From: Variovorax sp. OK212
Lineage (GTDB): Bacteria; Pseudomonadota; Gammaproteobacteria; Burkholderiales; Burkholderiaceae_C
Direction of reading: 5' to 3'
Assembly (NCBI RefSeq): GCF_900112425.1
Contig: NZ_FOLP01000014.1
Location: 62,001-126,000 of the forward strand
Length of the DNA: 64,000 bases
Position numbers and translations under genes: made by a program. A model generated the notes under the pieces. That model searched no databases, had not been told where the DNA came from, and saw only the letters and a program-made list of their open reading frames with translations. Positions 32,859-42,045 of this stretch are shown here, in pieces. The first letter of the stretch is position 1, and each line of letters opens with the position of its first letter.

Positions 32859-34278
32859 GAAACTGATTCCCACGGCCCTGGCAGCGGCCATGCTGCTGGC
32901 CGGCTGCTCGCTCATTCCGACCTACGAGCGCCCCGCCGCGCCGGTGCCGACCACCTACCCGGGCGACCCGTCGCAACCGGCCGGCCAGGCCGCGGCCAAC
33001 CTGCCCTGGCAGGACTTCTTCACTGACGCCCGCCTGGCGGGCCTGATCCAGACCTCGCTGGCCAACAACCGCGACCTGCGGGTGTCGGTGCTCAACATCG
33101 AGCAGGCGCGCGCGCAGTTCCAGATCGAGCGCTCGGCGCTGTTCCCGGCGCTGGGCCTCACGGGCACGGGCTCGCGCTCGAGCCCCAACGCCTACCGCGC
33201 GATCGACCCGAGCCAGGGCAGCGTGTCTTCGCAGTACGCCGTGAACTTCGGCTTCACGGCCTGGGAGCTGGACTTCTTCGGCCGCATCCGCGCGCTGAAG
33301 GACCAGGCCCTGGCGCAGTACCTGGCCACCGACGAGACCCGCAAGGCGGTGCAGATCAGCCTGATCGCCTCGGTCGCCAACGGCTGGCTCACGCTGCTGG
33401 CCGACGACGAGCTGCTGGAGATCACGCGCCAGACGCTGGCAACGCGCGACGAGTCGGTGCGCCTCACGAAGCTGCGCTTCGACAACGGCGTGTCGTCCGA
33501 GCTCGACTTCCAGGCCGCGAACTCGCTGCTGGAAACCGCGCGCGCTTCGTATGCGCAGCAGTTGCGCGTACGCCAGCAGGACGAGAACGCGCTGGCGCTG
33601 CTGCTGGGCGCGCCGGTGCCCGCCGAAGCCACCGCCGGCGGCACCAAGGGCCTGGACGGCATCAGCCCGATGCCCGACGTGCCCGCCGGCCTGCCGTCGG
33701 ACCTGCTGGCCGAACGCCCGGACATCCGCTCGGCCGAGCAGCAGCTGATTGCGGCCAACGCCAACATCGGCGCGGCGCGCGCCAACTTCTTCCCGCGCGT
33801 GTCGCTCACCAGCAGCATCGGCACCGCGAGTTCGGAGTTCTCGGGCCTGTTCGACCGCGGCTCCAAGGCCTGGTCGTTCGCGCCCACGGTGACGCTGCCG
33901 ATCTTCAATGCCGGCGCCAACATCGCCACGCTCGACTCGGCCAAGGCCGGGCGCGAGATCGCGGTGGCGCAGTACGAGAAGTCGATCCAGACGGCGTTCC
34001 GCGAAGTGGCCGATGCGCTCGCGGGCCGCGCCACGCTGGGCGAGCAGGTGCGCGCGCAGCGTGCGCAGGCCGAGGCCGAAGGCGTGCGCTTCAAGCTCTC
34101 CGACCTGCGCTACCGCAACGGCATTGCCAGCGCGCTCGACCTGCTGGACGCGCAGCGCTCGCTGTTCACGGCGCAGCAGTCGGCCGTGACCACGCGGCTG
34201 CTGCAGCTGCAGAACCAGGTCACGCTGTACAAGACCCTGGGTGGCGGCTGGGCCACGCGCGACGCCAACAAGGGTTGA
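32851..34278 (+). CDS. oprM: Outer membrane efflux lipoprotein, NodT/OprM family
   Basis: The 475-residue protein has a lipoprotein signal (MLLAGC, Cys19). Two TolC-type outer membrane factor repeats follow, with WELDFFGRIRALKDQALAQYLAT in the first half and LPIFNAGANIATLDSAKAGREIAVAQYEKSIQTAFREVADAL in the second, both standard for this family. It forms the trimeric exit duct of the pump. The ATG at 32851 overlaps the end of acrB by eight bases, so expression is coupled. It is the last gene of the acrAB-oprM operon. Confidence 0.95.
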   Translation: MTKKLIPTALAAAMLLAGCSLIPTYERPAAPVPTTYPGDPSQPAGQAAANLPWQDFFTDARLAGLIQTSLANNRDLRVSVLNIEQARAQFQIERSALFPALGLTGTGSRSSPNAYRAIDPSQGSVSSQYAVNFGFTAWELDFFGRIRALKDQALAQYLATDETRKAVQISLIASVANGWLTLLADDELLEITRQTLATRDESVRLTKLRFDNGVSSELDFQAANSLLETARASYAQQLRVRQQDENALALLLGAPVPAEATAGGTKGLDGISPMPDVPAGLPSDLLAERPDIRSAEQQLIAANANIGAARANFFPRVSLTSSIGTASSEFSGLFDRGSKAWSFAPTVTLPIFNAGANIATLDSAKAGREIAVAQYEKSIQTAFREVADALAGRATLGEQVRAQRAQAEAEGVRFKLSDLRYRNGIASALDLLDAQRSLFTAQQSAVTTRLLQLQNQVTLYKTLGGGWATRDANKG

Positions 34279-34334
34279 GACGCGAAGGTGTCCTCTAAGG
34301 GTGGTCCCTTGCCCTGTTCGGCGGGGGGTCTCTC

Positions 34335-34340
34335 TATAAT
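34335..34340 (+). promoter_or_regulatory. -10 box of the cytochrome c gene
   Basis: A perfect TATAAT lies 54 bp before the ATG of the cytochrome gene, in the gap after oprM. No good -35 hexamer was found at 17 bp; TTGCCC at 34309-34314 is 20 bp away. Confidence 0.5.
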
Positions 34341-34393
34341 CGCCGGTTGGTTAGGAAACGCCCCCCGACGAGCCCCCGATATTGAGGACGCCA

Positions 34394-35053
34394 ATGAGCG
34401 CAGACCCGCATTACCAGGCCACAGAAGAAGCCCACACCGGGCCGATCAAGAACCCGAAGCAACTGCTGCTCGCGGTATTTTTCTCTTTCATCATTCCGAT
34501 CCTGATCATCGTGGGACTTGTTTCCTATGTGGTCTCGGGCAACAAGCCCGCCGGTACCGCGGAGGGCGACAACATGGCGCTCTACGGGGTGACCAAGGAA
34601 GCGCGCGACCGCGAAGTGGCCGAGCGACTGAAGAAGATCGGTGCCATCGAGATCCGTGACGCCAACCGCCCCCTGGCGGCCGGCGAAGCGGTCTTCAAGG
34701 CTCAGTGCGCGACCTGCCACGGCGCCCCGGGCATCCCCGGCGCACCGCACTTCCAGGACGCCGCGGCCTGGGGCCCTCGCATAGGCCAGGGCTACGCCAC
34801 CCTCCTCGAACATGCCCTGAAGGGCAAGGGCGCCATGCCTGCCCAGGGCGGCGGCGACTTCGAAGACCTCGAAGTGGGCCGTGCCGTGGTCTACATGGCC
34901 AATGCCGGCGGCGCCAAGTTCCCGGTGCCCGACCGCCCGGCGGCGGCAGCCCCGGCCGAAGGCGCTTCGGGTGCTGCTCCTGCGACAGGCGCAGCCTCCG
35001 CAGCGGCGCCCGCAGCCCCTGCGGCCTCCGAGGCCAGCGCTGCACCCAAGTAA
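34394..35053 (+). CDS. Membrane-anchored cytochrome c5-type protein
   Basis: The 219-residue protein has one N-terminal membrane anchor (about residues 24-47) and a periplasmic monohaem domain. The haem site is CATCH at residues 105-109 and a candidate axial methionine is in KGAMPAQGG. The tail of about 45 residues is an Ala/Pro-rich linker. Proteins of this type shuttle electrons between respiratory complexes and terminal oxidases; the partner here is unknown. It has its own promoter and is followed by a terminator. Confidence 0.9.
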   Translation: MSADPHYQATEEAHTGPIKNPKQLLLAVFFSFIIPILIIVGLVSYVVSGNKPAGTAEGDNMALYGVTKEARDREVAERLKKIGAIEIRDANRPLAAGEAVFKAQCATCHGAPGIPGAPHFQDAAAWGPRIGQGYATLLEHALKGKGAMPAQGGGDFEDLEVGRAVVYMANAGGAKFPVPDRPAAAAPAEGASGAAPATGAASAAAPAAPAASEASAAPK

Positions 35054-35073
35054 GCGTTTTCCCTAATCCAAAG

Positions 35074-35101
35074 AAAAAGCCGGCCCAGCGCCGGCTTTTT
35101 C
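35074..35101. terminator. Bidirectional terminator
   Basis: GCCGGC (35079-35084) and GCCGGC (35090-35095) form a stem around CCAGC, with A residues before and a T run after. It separates the cytochrome gene from the convergent gene at 35123. Confidence 0.85.
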
Positions 35102-35122
35102 ATGGGCGTCAAAAACGCGGGT

Positions 35123-35683
35123 TCAGGGCTTGGACGGCGCCGGAGCCGCTTCGGCATGGCGCTCCGCCGGGCTCAGCACATGCCCGAAGCGGCCGGGCAA
35201 CTCGTCGGCCTGCACGGCCTCGGGCGTCCACAGGCCACGCTCGACGGCCTCGGCCGCAATGCCCACGTCCTGCGTGTGCACCAGGCCCAGGCCGATCGGC
35301 GAGGCCAGGTAGAGCCGGCCTTCCGCGTCGAGCAGGCAGCCCGAGACCTCGACCGCCCTGCCGGTGTGCGAGGTCACGGTGAAACCGTCGCCCTCCTCGG
35401 CCACGCGCCACACCAGCGGCGCGGCTTCCAGCTCCACGTACACGCGCTGCGGCCCGTTCTGGAAGAACCACTGGCCTTCGTCGTCGTGCTCGTAGTTGCG
35501 GTGAATGAAGTCGATCAGCTTGTCGTGCCGCAGCATCGAGCCCTTGGCGCTGCGGAAGGGGCCCTGCGCCTGGGTGCGGTCGTCGCGCATGTACCAGTTG
35601 CCGCGCGCGTCGAGGCCGAGCCAGCCGTAGCAGTGCGGCACGTTGGGCCATTTGGCCAATGCTTGTTTGACGATGTCGTCCAT
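35123..35683 (-). CDS. Conserved hypothetical protein (probably DUF2946 family)
   Basis: The 186-residue protein starts MDDIVKQALAKWPNVPHCYGWLGLDARGNWYMRDD, the conserved opening of a Burkholderiales family that I associate with DUF2946. Further conserved-looking blocks are LIDFIHRNYEHDDEGQWFFQNGPQRVYVELE and GCLLDAEGRLYLASPIGLGLVH. It has no signal peptide or membrane segment. The function is unknown. It follows the YheT-type hydrolase gene by four bases and belongs to the same operon. Confidence 0.75.
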   Translation of the reverse strand: MDDIVKQALAKWPNVPHCYGWLGLDARGNWYMRDDRTQAQGPFRSAKGSMLRHDKLIDFIHRNYEHDDEGQWFFQNGPQRVYVELEAAPLVWRVAEEGDGFTVTSHTGRAVEVSGCLLDAEGRLYLASPIGLGLVHTQDVGIAAEAVERGLWTPEAVQADELPGRFGHVLSPAERHAEAAPAPSKP

Positions 35684-35687
35684 GGCG

Positions 35688-36803
35688 TCATTCTCTTCCT
35701 GCCGGCAAGCCCGCGCCGTCAGTCAATGTGCCGCCGTGCGACTGCATGTGCAACTGCATCTGCAGCCAGTTGCCGACCTGCTCCGGCATGCCGCGCACAT
35801 GGCCGGGCGGCGGCCCCATCGGAAAGCCGACGTGGCCGCCGTGCTCGGGCTGCCACAGCGTCACGTGCGGGCCCACTTCACCGGTGCCGGGCAGGCTGCT
35901 CGCGGGAAAGAACGGGTCGTTGCGCGCGTTCGCCACCAGTGCGGGCACCCGGATCGACGCCAGGTGCGGCTTGGCCGAGCCGCGCGACCAGTAGTCGTCG
36001 ACGTCGCGAAAACCGTGCAGCGGCGCGGTGAAGACGTTGTCGAAGTCGTGGAGGTTGCGCGCCGCCAGCAGCCGCTCGCGGTCGAACAGGCCCGGAAACT
36101 GCGCCAGCTTGGCCAGCGCCTTGGGCTTCATGGTGTTCAGGAACATGCGCGTGTACACGAGCTTGTTGAAGCCGCGGCCGATGGCCTCGCCGCCCGCGGC
36201 CAGGTCGAGCGGCGCGCAGACCGAGGCCACGGCGCTCACCACGCCCGACGCGGTTTGTCCCGCTTCCGAAGCCCATCGCATGAGCGCATTGCCGCCCAGC
36301 GACACGCCCGCGGCCAGCACCGGCCCGCCGCCCTTTTGCGCATGCTGGTCGCGCATGCGCGCCAGGATCCAGCCGATTTCCTCGAAGTCGCCCGAATGGT
36401 AGGCGCGCGGCGCCAGGTTCATCTCGCCGCTGCAGCCGCGGAAATGCGGCACCGCGAAGGCCATGCCGCGCGAGGCGGCGAACGCGGCGAACGCCTCCGC
36501 GTAGTGGCTGCGCGAGGAACCCTCGAGGCCGTGGAACAGCACAAGCAGGGGCGCAGCCTTGGCGGCCGAAGCAGGCGCATCGACGAAGTCGACGTCGACG
36601 AAATCGCCGTCCGGCGTGGGCCAGCGCTCGCGGCGGTAGACCGGCGCGGGGCCGTCGAAGCGCCGCGCATACAGCGCGGCCCAGATGGTCTGCAGGTTGC
36701 CGCCGGGCAGCCAGCGCGGCGCGGCGTAGGCCAGCGCCGGTTGAAAAGACGATGCCGGCGAAGAAGACGCGGAAGAAGGGGAGTAAGAAACGAAGGAAGG
36801 CAT
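35688..36803 (-). CDS. YheT-family alpha/beta hydrolase
   Basis: The 371-residue protein belongs to the YheT/EMB8 family of predicted esterases. It has RWLPGGNLQTIWAAL near the N-terminus, LLVLFHGLEGSSRSHY, the nucleophile elbow GVSLGGNAL, and a late Asp and His (ARNDPFFP, PEHGGHVGFP). The ATG at 36803 shares one base with the stop of the preceding gene. The first 25 residues are Ser/Pro-rich and may not be conserved. Natural substrate unknown. Confidence 0.88.
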   Translation of the reverse strand: MPSFVSYSPSSASSSPASSFQPALAYAAPRWLPGGNLQTIWAALYARRFDGPAPVYRRERWPTPDGDFVDVDFVDAPASAAKAAPLLVLFHGLEGSSRSHYAEAFAAFAASRGMAFAVPHFRGCSGEMNLAPRAYHSGDFEEIGWILARMRDQHAQKGGGPVLAAGVSLGGNALMRWASEAGQTASGVVSAVASVCAPLDLAAGGEAIGRGFNKLVYTRMFLNTMKPKALAKLAQFPGLFDRERLLAARNLHDFDNVFTAPLHGFRDVDDYWSRGSAKPHLASIRVPALVANARNDPFFPASSLPGTGEVGPHVTLWQPEHGGHVGFPMGPPPGHVRGMPEQVGNWLQMQLHMQSHGGTLTDGAGLPAGRE

Positions 36804-37255
36804 CAATGCAGGGTCTGGGGCGGATCGTTGGCGTCGTCCGGTTCGCGTGCGCTGCCGGGGCTCGCGTGGTGCGCCACCATGCGCCAGCCTTCGGCGGTCT
36901 TGTGATAGACGTTGGTGGCCAGCACGAAGGCATGGCGCGGGCCTTCGGCGGTGAGCACCTCGATGCGCTCCAGCACGTTGTGCACCGCGCTGGCCAGCGA
37001 CTCGATCTTGCGCACCTTCGCCGGCATGGCGTGGATGGCGCCGTTGCCGAACATCTGCTCGAAGGCCGCGCGGATCGCCACGGCCCCCACCAGCCGGGGG
37101 CCGCCGGGGTGCACGCAGAACACCTCGTCCTCGTCGGCCCAGCAGGCCATCAGCGCATCGATGTCGCCGCGTTGCAGCGCTTCGTAGAAGGCGGCCTCGA
37201 CATCGTCGGCAGTGCCGCTGATGGCCGCGGCGGCGCGGAGTGGGGTCTTGGGCAT
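36803..37255 (-). CDS. SnoaL/NTF2-like protein
   Basis: The protein of about 150 residues has the cone-shaped NTF2-like fold pattern: VEAAFYEALQRGDIDALMACWADEDEVFCVHPGGPRLVGAVAIRAAFEQMF, then a strand-rich second half ending TNVYHKTAEGWRMVAHHAS. Such proteins act as small isomerases, hydrolases or protein-binding modules; here the role is unknown. The start at 37255 (MPKTPLRAAA) was preferred to 37291. It is the first gene of a three-gene operon with the YheT and DUF2946-type genes. Confidence 0.82.
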   Translation of the reverse strand: MPKTPLRAAAAISGTADDVEAAFYEALQRGDIDALMACWADEDEVFCVHPGGPRLVGAVAIRAAFEQMFGNGAIHAMPAKVRKIESLASAVHNVLERIEVLTAEGPRHAFVLATNVYHKTAEGWRMVAHHASPGSAREPDDANDPPQTLH

Positions 37256-37291
37256 GGCGTGATTCTGCCGCGCACTCCGTGACCGCGGCAC

Positions 37292-37307
37292 TGCACCGGT
37301 TTGGTCC
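37292..37307. promoter_or_regulatory. Possible NtrC binding site upstream of rutA
   Basis: TGCACCGGTTTGGTCC resembles the NtrC consensus TGCAC-N6-GGTGCA: the left half is exact and the right half matches at four of six positions. It lies about 130 bp before the -24 element, a normal distance for an enhancer of a sigma-54 promoter. Confidence 0.4.
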
Positions 37308-37353
37308 GGCCCGCACCGTGCGGCGGCAATCCGGGCCGTTCGGCTGCTCCACT

Positions 37354-37370
37354 TTGGACCAAATGGTCAA
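37354..37370. promoter_or_regulatory. RutR-type operator upstream of rutA
   Basis: TTGGACCAAATGGTCAA contains the perfect palindrome core GACCA-AA-TGGTC and matches the RutR consensus TTGACCA-N2-TGGTCAA with one substitution. A copy identical at 16 of 17 positions (on the opposite strand) precedes the dioxygenase operon at 42888. rutR itself lies in this gene cluster. Confidence 0.75.
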
Positions 37371-37422
37371 AACCTGAACGCTGAATCTTCTTAAGCCATT
37401 GATTCAAAACGACTTATTCAAC

Positions 37423-37438
37423 TGGCACGGCGCATGCA
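37423..37438 (+). promoter_or_regulatory. Sigma-54 promoter of rutABCDEF
   Basis: TGGCACGGCGCATGCA has the invariant GG and GC separated by ten bases, as required for a -24/-12 promoter (consensus TGGCACG-N4-TTGCA). The predicted start of transcription is about 25 bp before the rutA ATG. Confidence 0.65.
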
Positions 37439-37472
37439 AGGCGTTGCACAACCCCGCAACAGGAGCCTTTCC

Positions 37473-38588
<1,116 letters not shown>

Positions 38589-38602
38589 ACAGGAGAGCCC
38601 CA

Positions 38603-39379
38603 GTGAGCACACCCGCACGCAACGCCACCCTCACCTCGAACATTCCCGTGGGCGCGCCTCGCCTGCCCGGCGCGCCCGCACCGCGGGTGCTGCCCGCGCG
38701 CCCCGAACCGCTCGCGCTGCACGCCACCGACTCCGCGCTGATCGTCGTCGACATGCAGAACGCCTACGCCTCGCTCGGCGGCTACGTCGACTCGGCCGGC
38801 TTCGACATCTCGGGCGCGCAAGGCACCATTGCCGGCATCGTGCGCGCCATTGCCGCGGCGCGCGCGGCCGGCATGCTGGTCGTGTTCCTGCAGAACGGCT
38901 GGGACGCGTCGTACGTCGAGGCCGGCGGTCCCGGCTCGCCGAACTGGCACAAGTCGAACGCGCTGAAGACCATGCGCGCCAGGCCCGAGCTGCAGGGCAA
39001 GTTCCTCGCCAAGGGCGGCTGGGACTACGAGCTCATCGAGCAGATGAAGCCGCAGGCCGGCGACATCGTCGTGCCCAAGACGCGCTACAGCGGCTTCTTC
39101 AACAGCACGCTGGACAGCACGCTGCGCGCGCGCGGCATCCGCCACCTGGTGTTCACCGGCATCGCGACCAACGTGTGCGTGGAGTCGACGCTGCGCGACG
39201 CGTTCCACCTCGAGTACTTCGCGGTGATGCTGGAAGACGCCACGCACGAGCTCGGCGGGCCCGCGATCCAGAAGGCCTCGGTCTACAACGTCGAGACCTT
39301 CTTCGGATGGGTCTCCACGGTGGACCGGTTCTGCCAGACCTTCGCGCCTGAACACGTGGCCGAAGCCGCCACCGCCTGA
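38603..39379 (+). CDS. rutB: Ureidoacrylate amidohydrolase RutB
   Basis: The 258-residue isochorismatase-fold enzyme hydrolyses the ureidoacrylate (peracid) made by RutA to aminoacrylate and carbamate. The catalytic triad is visible as Asp in ALIVVDMQNAY, Lys in VVPKTRYSGF and Cys in FTGIATNVCVESTLRD. The GTG start at 38603 follows AGGAGAG and gives normal RutB length. It lies 14 bp behind rutA. Confidence 0.95.
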   Translation: MSTPARNATLTSNIPVGAPRLPGAPAPRVLPARPEPLALHATDSALIVVDMQNAYASLGGYVDSAGFDISGAQGTIAGIVRAIAAARAAGMLVVFLQNGWDASYVEAGGPGSPNWHKSNALKTMRARPELQGKFLAKGGWDYELIEQMKPQAGDIVVPKTRYSGFFNSTLDSTLRARGIRHLVFTGIATNVCVESTLRDAFHLEYFAVMLEDATHELGGPAIQKASVYNVETFFGWVSTVDRFCQTFAPEHVAEAATA

Positions 39380-39401
39380 TTCTTTCCAAGGAGCCTTCCT
39401 C

Positions 39402-39803
39402 ATGCCCAAGCAAGCCATCATCCCGCCCGGCACCGGCGTTCCCCTCGCCCCCTACGTTCCCGGCACGCTCGCCGACGGCGTGCTCTATGTGTCGGGCACG
39501 CTGCCCTTCGACAAGGACAACAACGTGGTCCACGTGGGCGACGCGGCCGCGCAGGCGCGCCACGTGCTCACCACCATCCAGGGCGTGGTCGAGGCCGCCG
39601 GCGGCACCATGGACGACGTGACCTTCAACCAGATAATGATCAAGGACTGGGCCGACTACGCGAAGATCAACACCGTGTATGCGGAGTTCTTTCCCGGCAC
39701 CAAGCCGGCGCGCTTCTGCATCCAGTGCGGCCTGGTGAAGCCCGACGCGCTGATCGAGATCGCCTCGATCGCGCACGTCGGCAAGATCGACCCGAAGGGC
39801 TGA
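39402..39803 (+). CDS. rutC: RutC, RidA-family aminoacrylate peracid reductase/deaminase
   Basis: The 133-residue protein belongs to the RidA/YjgF superfamily and has the RutC start MPKQAIIPPGTGVPLAPYVPGTLADGVLYVSGTLP. The ligand-binding Arg region is FPGTKPARFCIQCGLVKPDALIEI. It is thought to reduce or deaminate the unstable aminoacrylate intermediates of uracil breakdown. The ATG at 39402 follows AAGGAGCC. It sits between rutB and rutD in the canonical order. Confidence 0.95.
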   Translation: MPKQAIIPPGTGVPLAPYVPGTLADGVLYVSGTLPFDKDNNVVHVGDAAAQARHVLTTIQGVVEAAGGTMDDVTFNQIMIKDWADYAKINTVYAEFFPGTKPARFCIQCGLVKPDALIEIASIAHVGKIDPKG

Positions 39804-39808
39804 GCCGC

Positions 39809-40624
39809 ATGACCGCGCTGCACTACGAGGTGCACGGGCCGTCCGATGCGGCCGCCACCGTGCTGCTGTCGTCGGGCCTCGGCGGCTCGGCCGGGTTCTG
39901 GCAGCCGCAGCTGGGCGCGCTCATTGCCGCGGGGCACCGCGTCATCGCCTACGACCAGCGCGGCACGGGCCGCAGCCCCGCCGCGCTGCCCGAGGCCTAC
40001 GCGATCGCCGACATGGCGAACGACGTGCGCGAGATCCTCGACGCCACGAACACCTCGCGCTGCCACTTCGCGGGCCATGCGCTCGGCGGGCTCGTGGGGC
40101 TGCAATTGGCGCTCGATGCACCGTCGCGCATCGCGAGCCTGGTGCTCATCAACGCCTGGTCGAAACCCAACCCGCATTCGGCGCGCTGCTTCGACGCACG
40201 GCTCGCGCTGCTCGGCGCCGTCGGTCCGCGCGCGTATGTGGAAGCGCAACCGATCTTCCTGTACCCCGCCGCGTGGTGCGCCGCGCATGCGAAGCGCGTG
40301 GCGGACGAGGTCGATCACGCCTTCGCGCATTTCCCCGGCGAGGCCAACATGCGCGCGCGCATCGCAGCGCTGCGCGCCTTCGACATCGACGCGCGCCTGG
40401 CCGGCATTGCCGCCCCCACGCTGGTGGCCGCCGCGAAAGACGACGTGCTCGTGCCCTGGACCTGCTCGCTGCGCCTGACCGACGGCTTGCCCAACGCCAC
40501 GCTCAACCTCATGGCGCACGGCGGCCACGCCCACAGCGTGACCGAGGCCGATGCGTTCAACAGCACCCTGCTGGCCTTTTTTTCGCGGGTCGATGCGCCC
40601 GCGCCATCTCCTCTTCCCGCATGA
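39809..40624 (+). CDS. rutD: RutD, alpha/beta hydrolase for aminoacrylate
   Basis: The 271-residue protein matches RutD, which speeds hydrolysis of aminoacrylate to malonic semialdehyde. It starts MTALHYEVHGPSDAAATVLLSSGLGGSAGFWQPQL. It has the RutD form of the nucleophile elbow, GHALGG, where Ala replaces the usual Ser, as in E. coli RutD. The segment VEAQPIFLYPAAW and the final GGHAHSVT are also typical. It starts five bases after rutC and ends overlapping rutE (ATGA). Confidence 0.93.
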   Translation: MTALHYEVHGPSDAAATVLLSSGLGGSAGFWQPQLGALIAAGHRVIAYDQRGTGRSPAALPEAYAIADMANDVREILDATNTSRCHFAGHALGGLVGLQLALDAPSRIASLVLINAWSKPNPHSARCFDARLALLGAVGPRAYVEAQPIFLYPAAWCAAHAKRVADEVDHAFAHFPGEANMRARIAALRAFDIDARLAGIAAPTLVAAAKDDVLVPWTCSLRLTDGLPNATLNLMAHGGHAHSVTEADAFNSTLLAFFSRVDAPAPSPLPA

Positions 40625-41217
40625 CCACTCGCACCACCCTCGACGACGCCGCGCTGTCGCTGCTCTTCACCGCCGCGCGCAGCCACAACGGCTGGACCGG
40701 TGAACCCGTCACCGACGCGCAGCTGCAGCAGATCTACACGCTCGCGAGCCTCGGCCCGACCTCGGCCAACTGCTCGCCCGCGCGCTTCGTGTTCGTGCGC
40801 ACGCCAGAGGGCAAGGAGCGCCTCGCGCCCGCGCTCTCCAAAGGCAACCTCGACAAGACGATGAGCGCGCCCGTCACGGTCATCGCGGCGTGGGACCGCA
40901 AGTTCTACGACAAGCTGCCCACGCTGTTCCCGCACGCCGATGCACGCAGCTGGTTCACCGGCAGCCCCGAGGCCGCGCACGAGACCGCCTTTCGCAACGC
41001 CAGCCTGCAGGCGGGCTACCTGCTGCTGGCCGCGCGCGCGGTGGGCCTGGACGCCGGCCCGATGTCGGGCTTCGACAAGGCGAAGGTCGACGCCACCTTC
41101 TTCGAGGGCACCGACTGGAGCGTCAACTTCCTCATCAACCTCGGCCACGGCGACACGTCGAAGGTATTCGGGCGCCTGCCGCGCCTGCCCTTCGACGAAG
41201 CCTGCGTGCTGGCCTGA
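40621..41217 (+). CDS. rutE: RutE, malonic semialdehyde reductase
   Basis: The 198-residue nitroreductase-fold flavoprotein reduces malonic semialdehyde to 3-hydroxypropionate. The family signatures LFTAARSHNGWTGEPVTDAQL and IYTLASLGPTSANCSPARFVFV bind FMN and cofactor. RNASLQAGYLLLAARAVGLDAGPMSGFD is the standard C-terminal segment. The start codon shares four bases with the rutD stop, so the two are translationally coupled. Confidence 0.94.
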   Translation: MTTRTTLDDAALSLLFTAARSHNGWTGEPVTDAQLQQIYTLASLGPTSANCSPARFVFVRTPEGKERLAPALSKGNLDKTMSAPVTVIAAWDRKFYDKLPTLFPHADARSWFTGSPEAAHETAFRNASLQAGYLLLAARAVGLDAGPMSGFDKAKVDATFFEGTDWSVNFLINLGHGDTSKVFGRLPRLPFDEACVLA

Positions 41218-41229
41218 CGGAGCCGCGAC

Positions 41230-41799
41230 ATGCTGAACACCATGGCCTCACTTCCTGCTTCATCTCCTGCTTCATCGAATCCGAATGGCATGCCCGCGGA
41301 ACTGTCAGGGCTGCCCAAGTCCGACTACCGCAATGCGATGGCGCGCCTGGGCGCGGCTGTGAACATCATCACCACCGACGGCCCCGCCGGCCGCGCGGGC
41401 TTCACGGCCTCGGCCGTGTGCAGCGTGACCGACGAACCGCCCACCTTGCTCGTGTGCCTGAACCGTTCGGCCTCGGTGTATCCGGCATTCAAGGCGAACG
41501 GCGTGCTGTGCGTGAACGTGCTGGCCGCGGGGCACCAGTCGCTGTCGGCATTGTTCGGCGGCAAGACGCCGATGGACGAACGCTTCGCGGCCGGCCGATG
41601 GAGCCGCAAGACGACCGGCTCGCCGATGCTCGACGACGCGGCCGTGTCCTTCGACTGCCGCGTGATGCACGCGACGAGCGCGGGCACGCACGACGTGCTG
41701 TTCTGCGAAGCGGTGTCGATCGCGATCGGCGGGGCGGCGCAAGGGTTGATCTACTTCGATCGCCGGTACCACGAGATCGCGGTGCCGCCGCAGCACTGA
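41230..41799 (+). CDS. rutF: RutF, flavin reductase for RutA
   Basis: The 189-residue protein has the flavin reductase (split-barrel) fold. It contains YRNAMARLGAAVNIITTDGPAGRAGFTASAVCSVTDEPPTLLVCLNRSASV, the standard FMN-binding region, and RYHEIA near the C-terminus. It supplies reduced FMN to RutA from NADH. The first 25 residues are Ser/Ala/Pro-rich and may be dispensable; starts nearer 41290 are possible. It ends the rut operon. No rutG permease follows. Confidence 0.93.
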   Translation: MLNTMASLPASSPASSNPNGMPAELSGLPKSDYRNAMARLGAAVNIITTDGPAGRAGFTASAVCSVTDEPPTLLVCLNRSASVYPAFKANGVLCVNVLAAGHQSLSALFGGKTPMDERFAAGRWSRKTTGSPMLDDAAVSFDCRVMHATSAGTHDVLFCEAVSIAIGGAAQGLIYFDRRYHEIAVPPQH

Positions 41800-41847
41800 C
41801 TGGCAGCCTCTTCTTTTCCCTCTTCTCCTCTTCCCCTCTCGCCCCCG

Positions 41848-41905
41848 CTCCCTTTCTTGTCCCCTCTCCCTTTCTTGTCCCCTCTCCCTTTCTTGTCCCC
41901 TCTCC
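41848..41905. repeat. 18-bp tandem repeat
   Basis: About three copies of an 18-bp unit containing CCTTTCTTGT (41851, 41869, 41887) lie after rutF and run into the inverted-repeat element that follows. Confidence 0.85.
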
Positions 41906-42009
41906 CCTCGGGGAGAGGGTCAGGGTGAGGGGGCACCGGCGCTTGCAAAAGGCAGCTGCGAATTCAACGCCGCTGCCCTCACCCCATCCCTCTCCCCAAG
42001 GGGAGAGGG
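41902..42009. repeat. REP/BIME-like element between rutF and rutR
   Basis: Two GC-rich palindromes (about 41902-41919 and a perfect 10-bp arm pair at 41988-42009) flank a non-repeated core of about 65 bp and carry GGGTGAGG/CCTCACCC inside. The right-hand 22-bp palindrome recurs exactly at 63398-63419. The element lies between convergent genes, where its hairpins could also end transcription. Confidence 0.8.
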
Positions 42010-42045
42010 AGCAAGACGCTCCGCCCGCGAGACAGCAAGCAGAAC

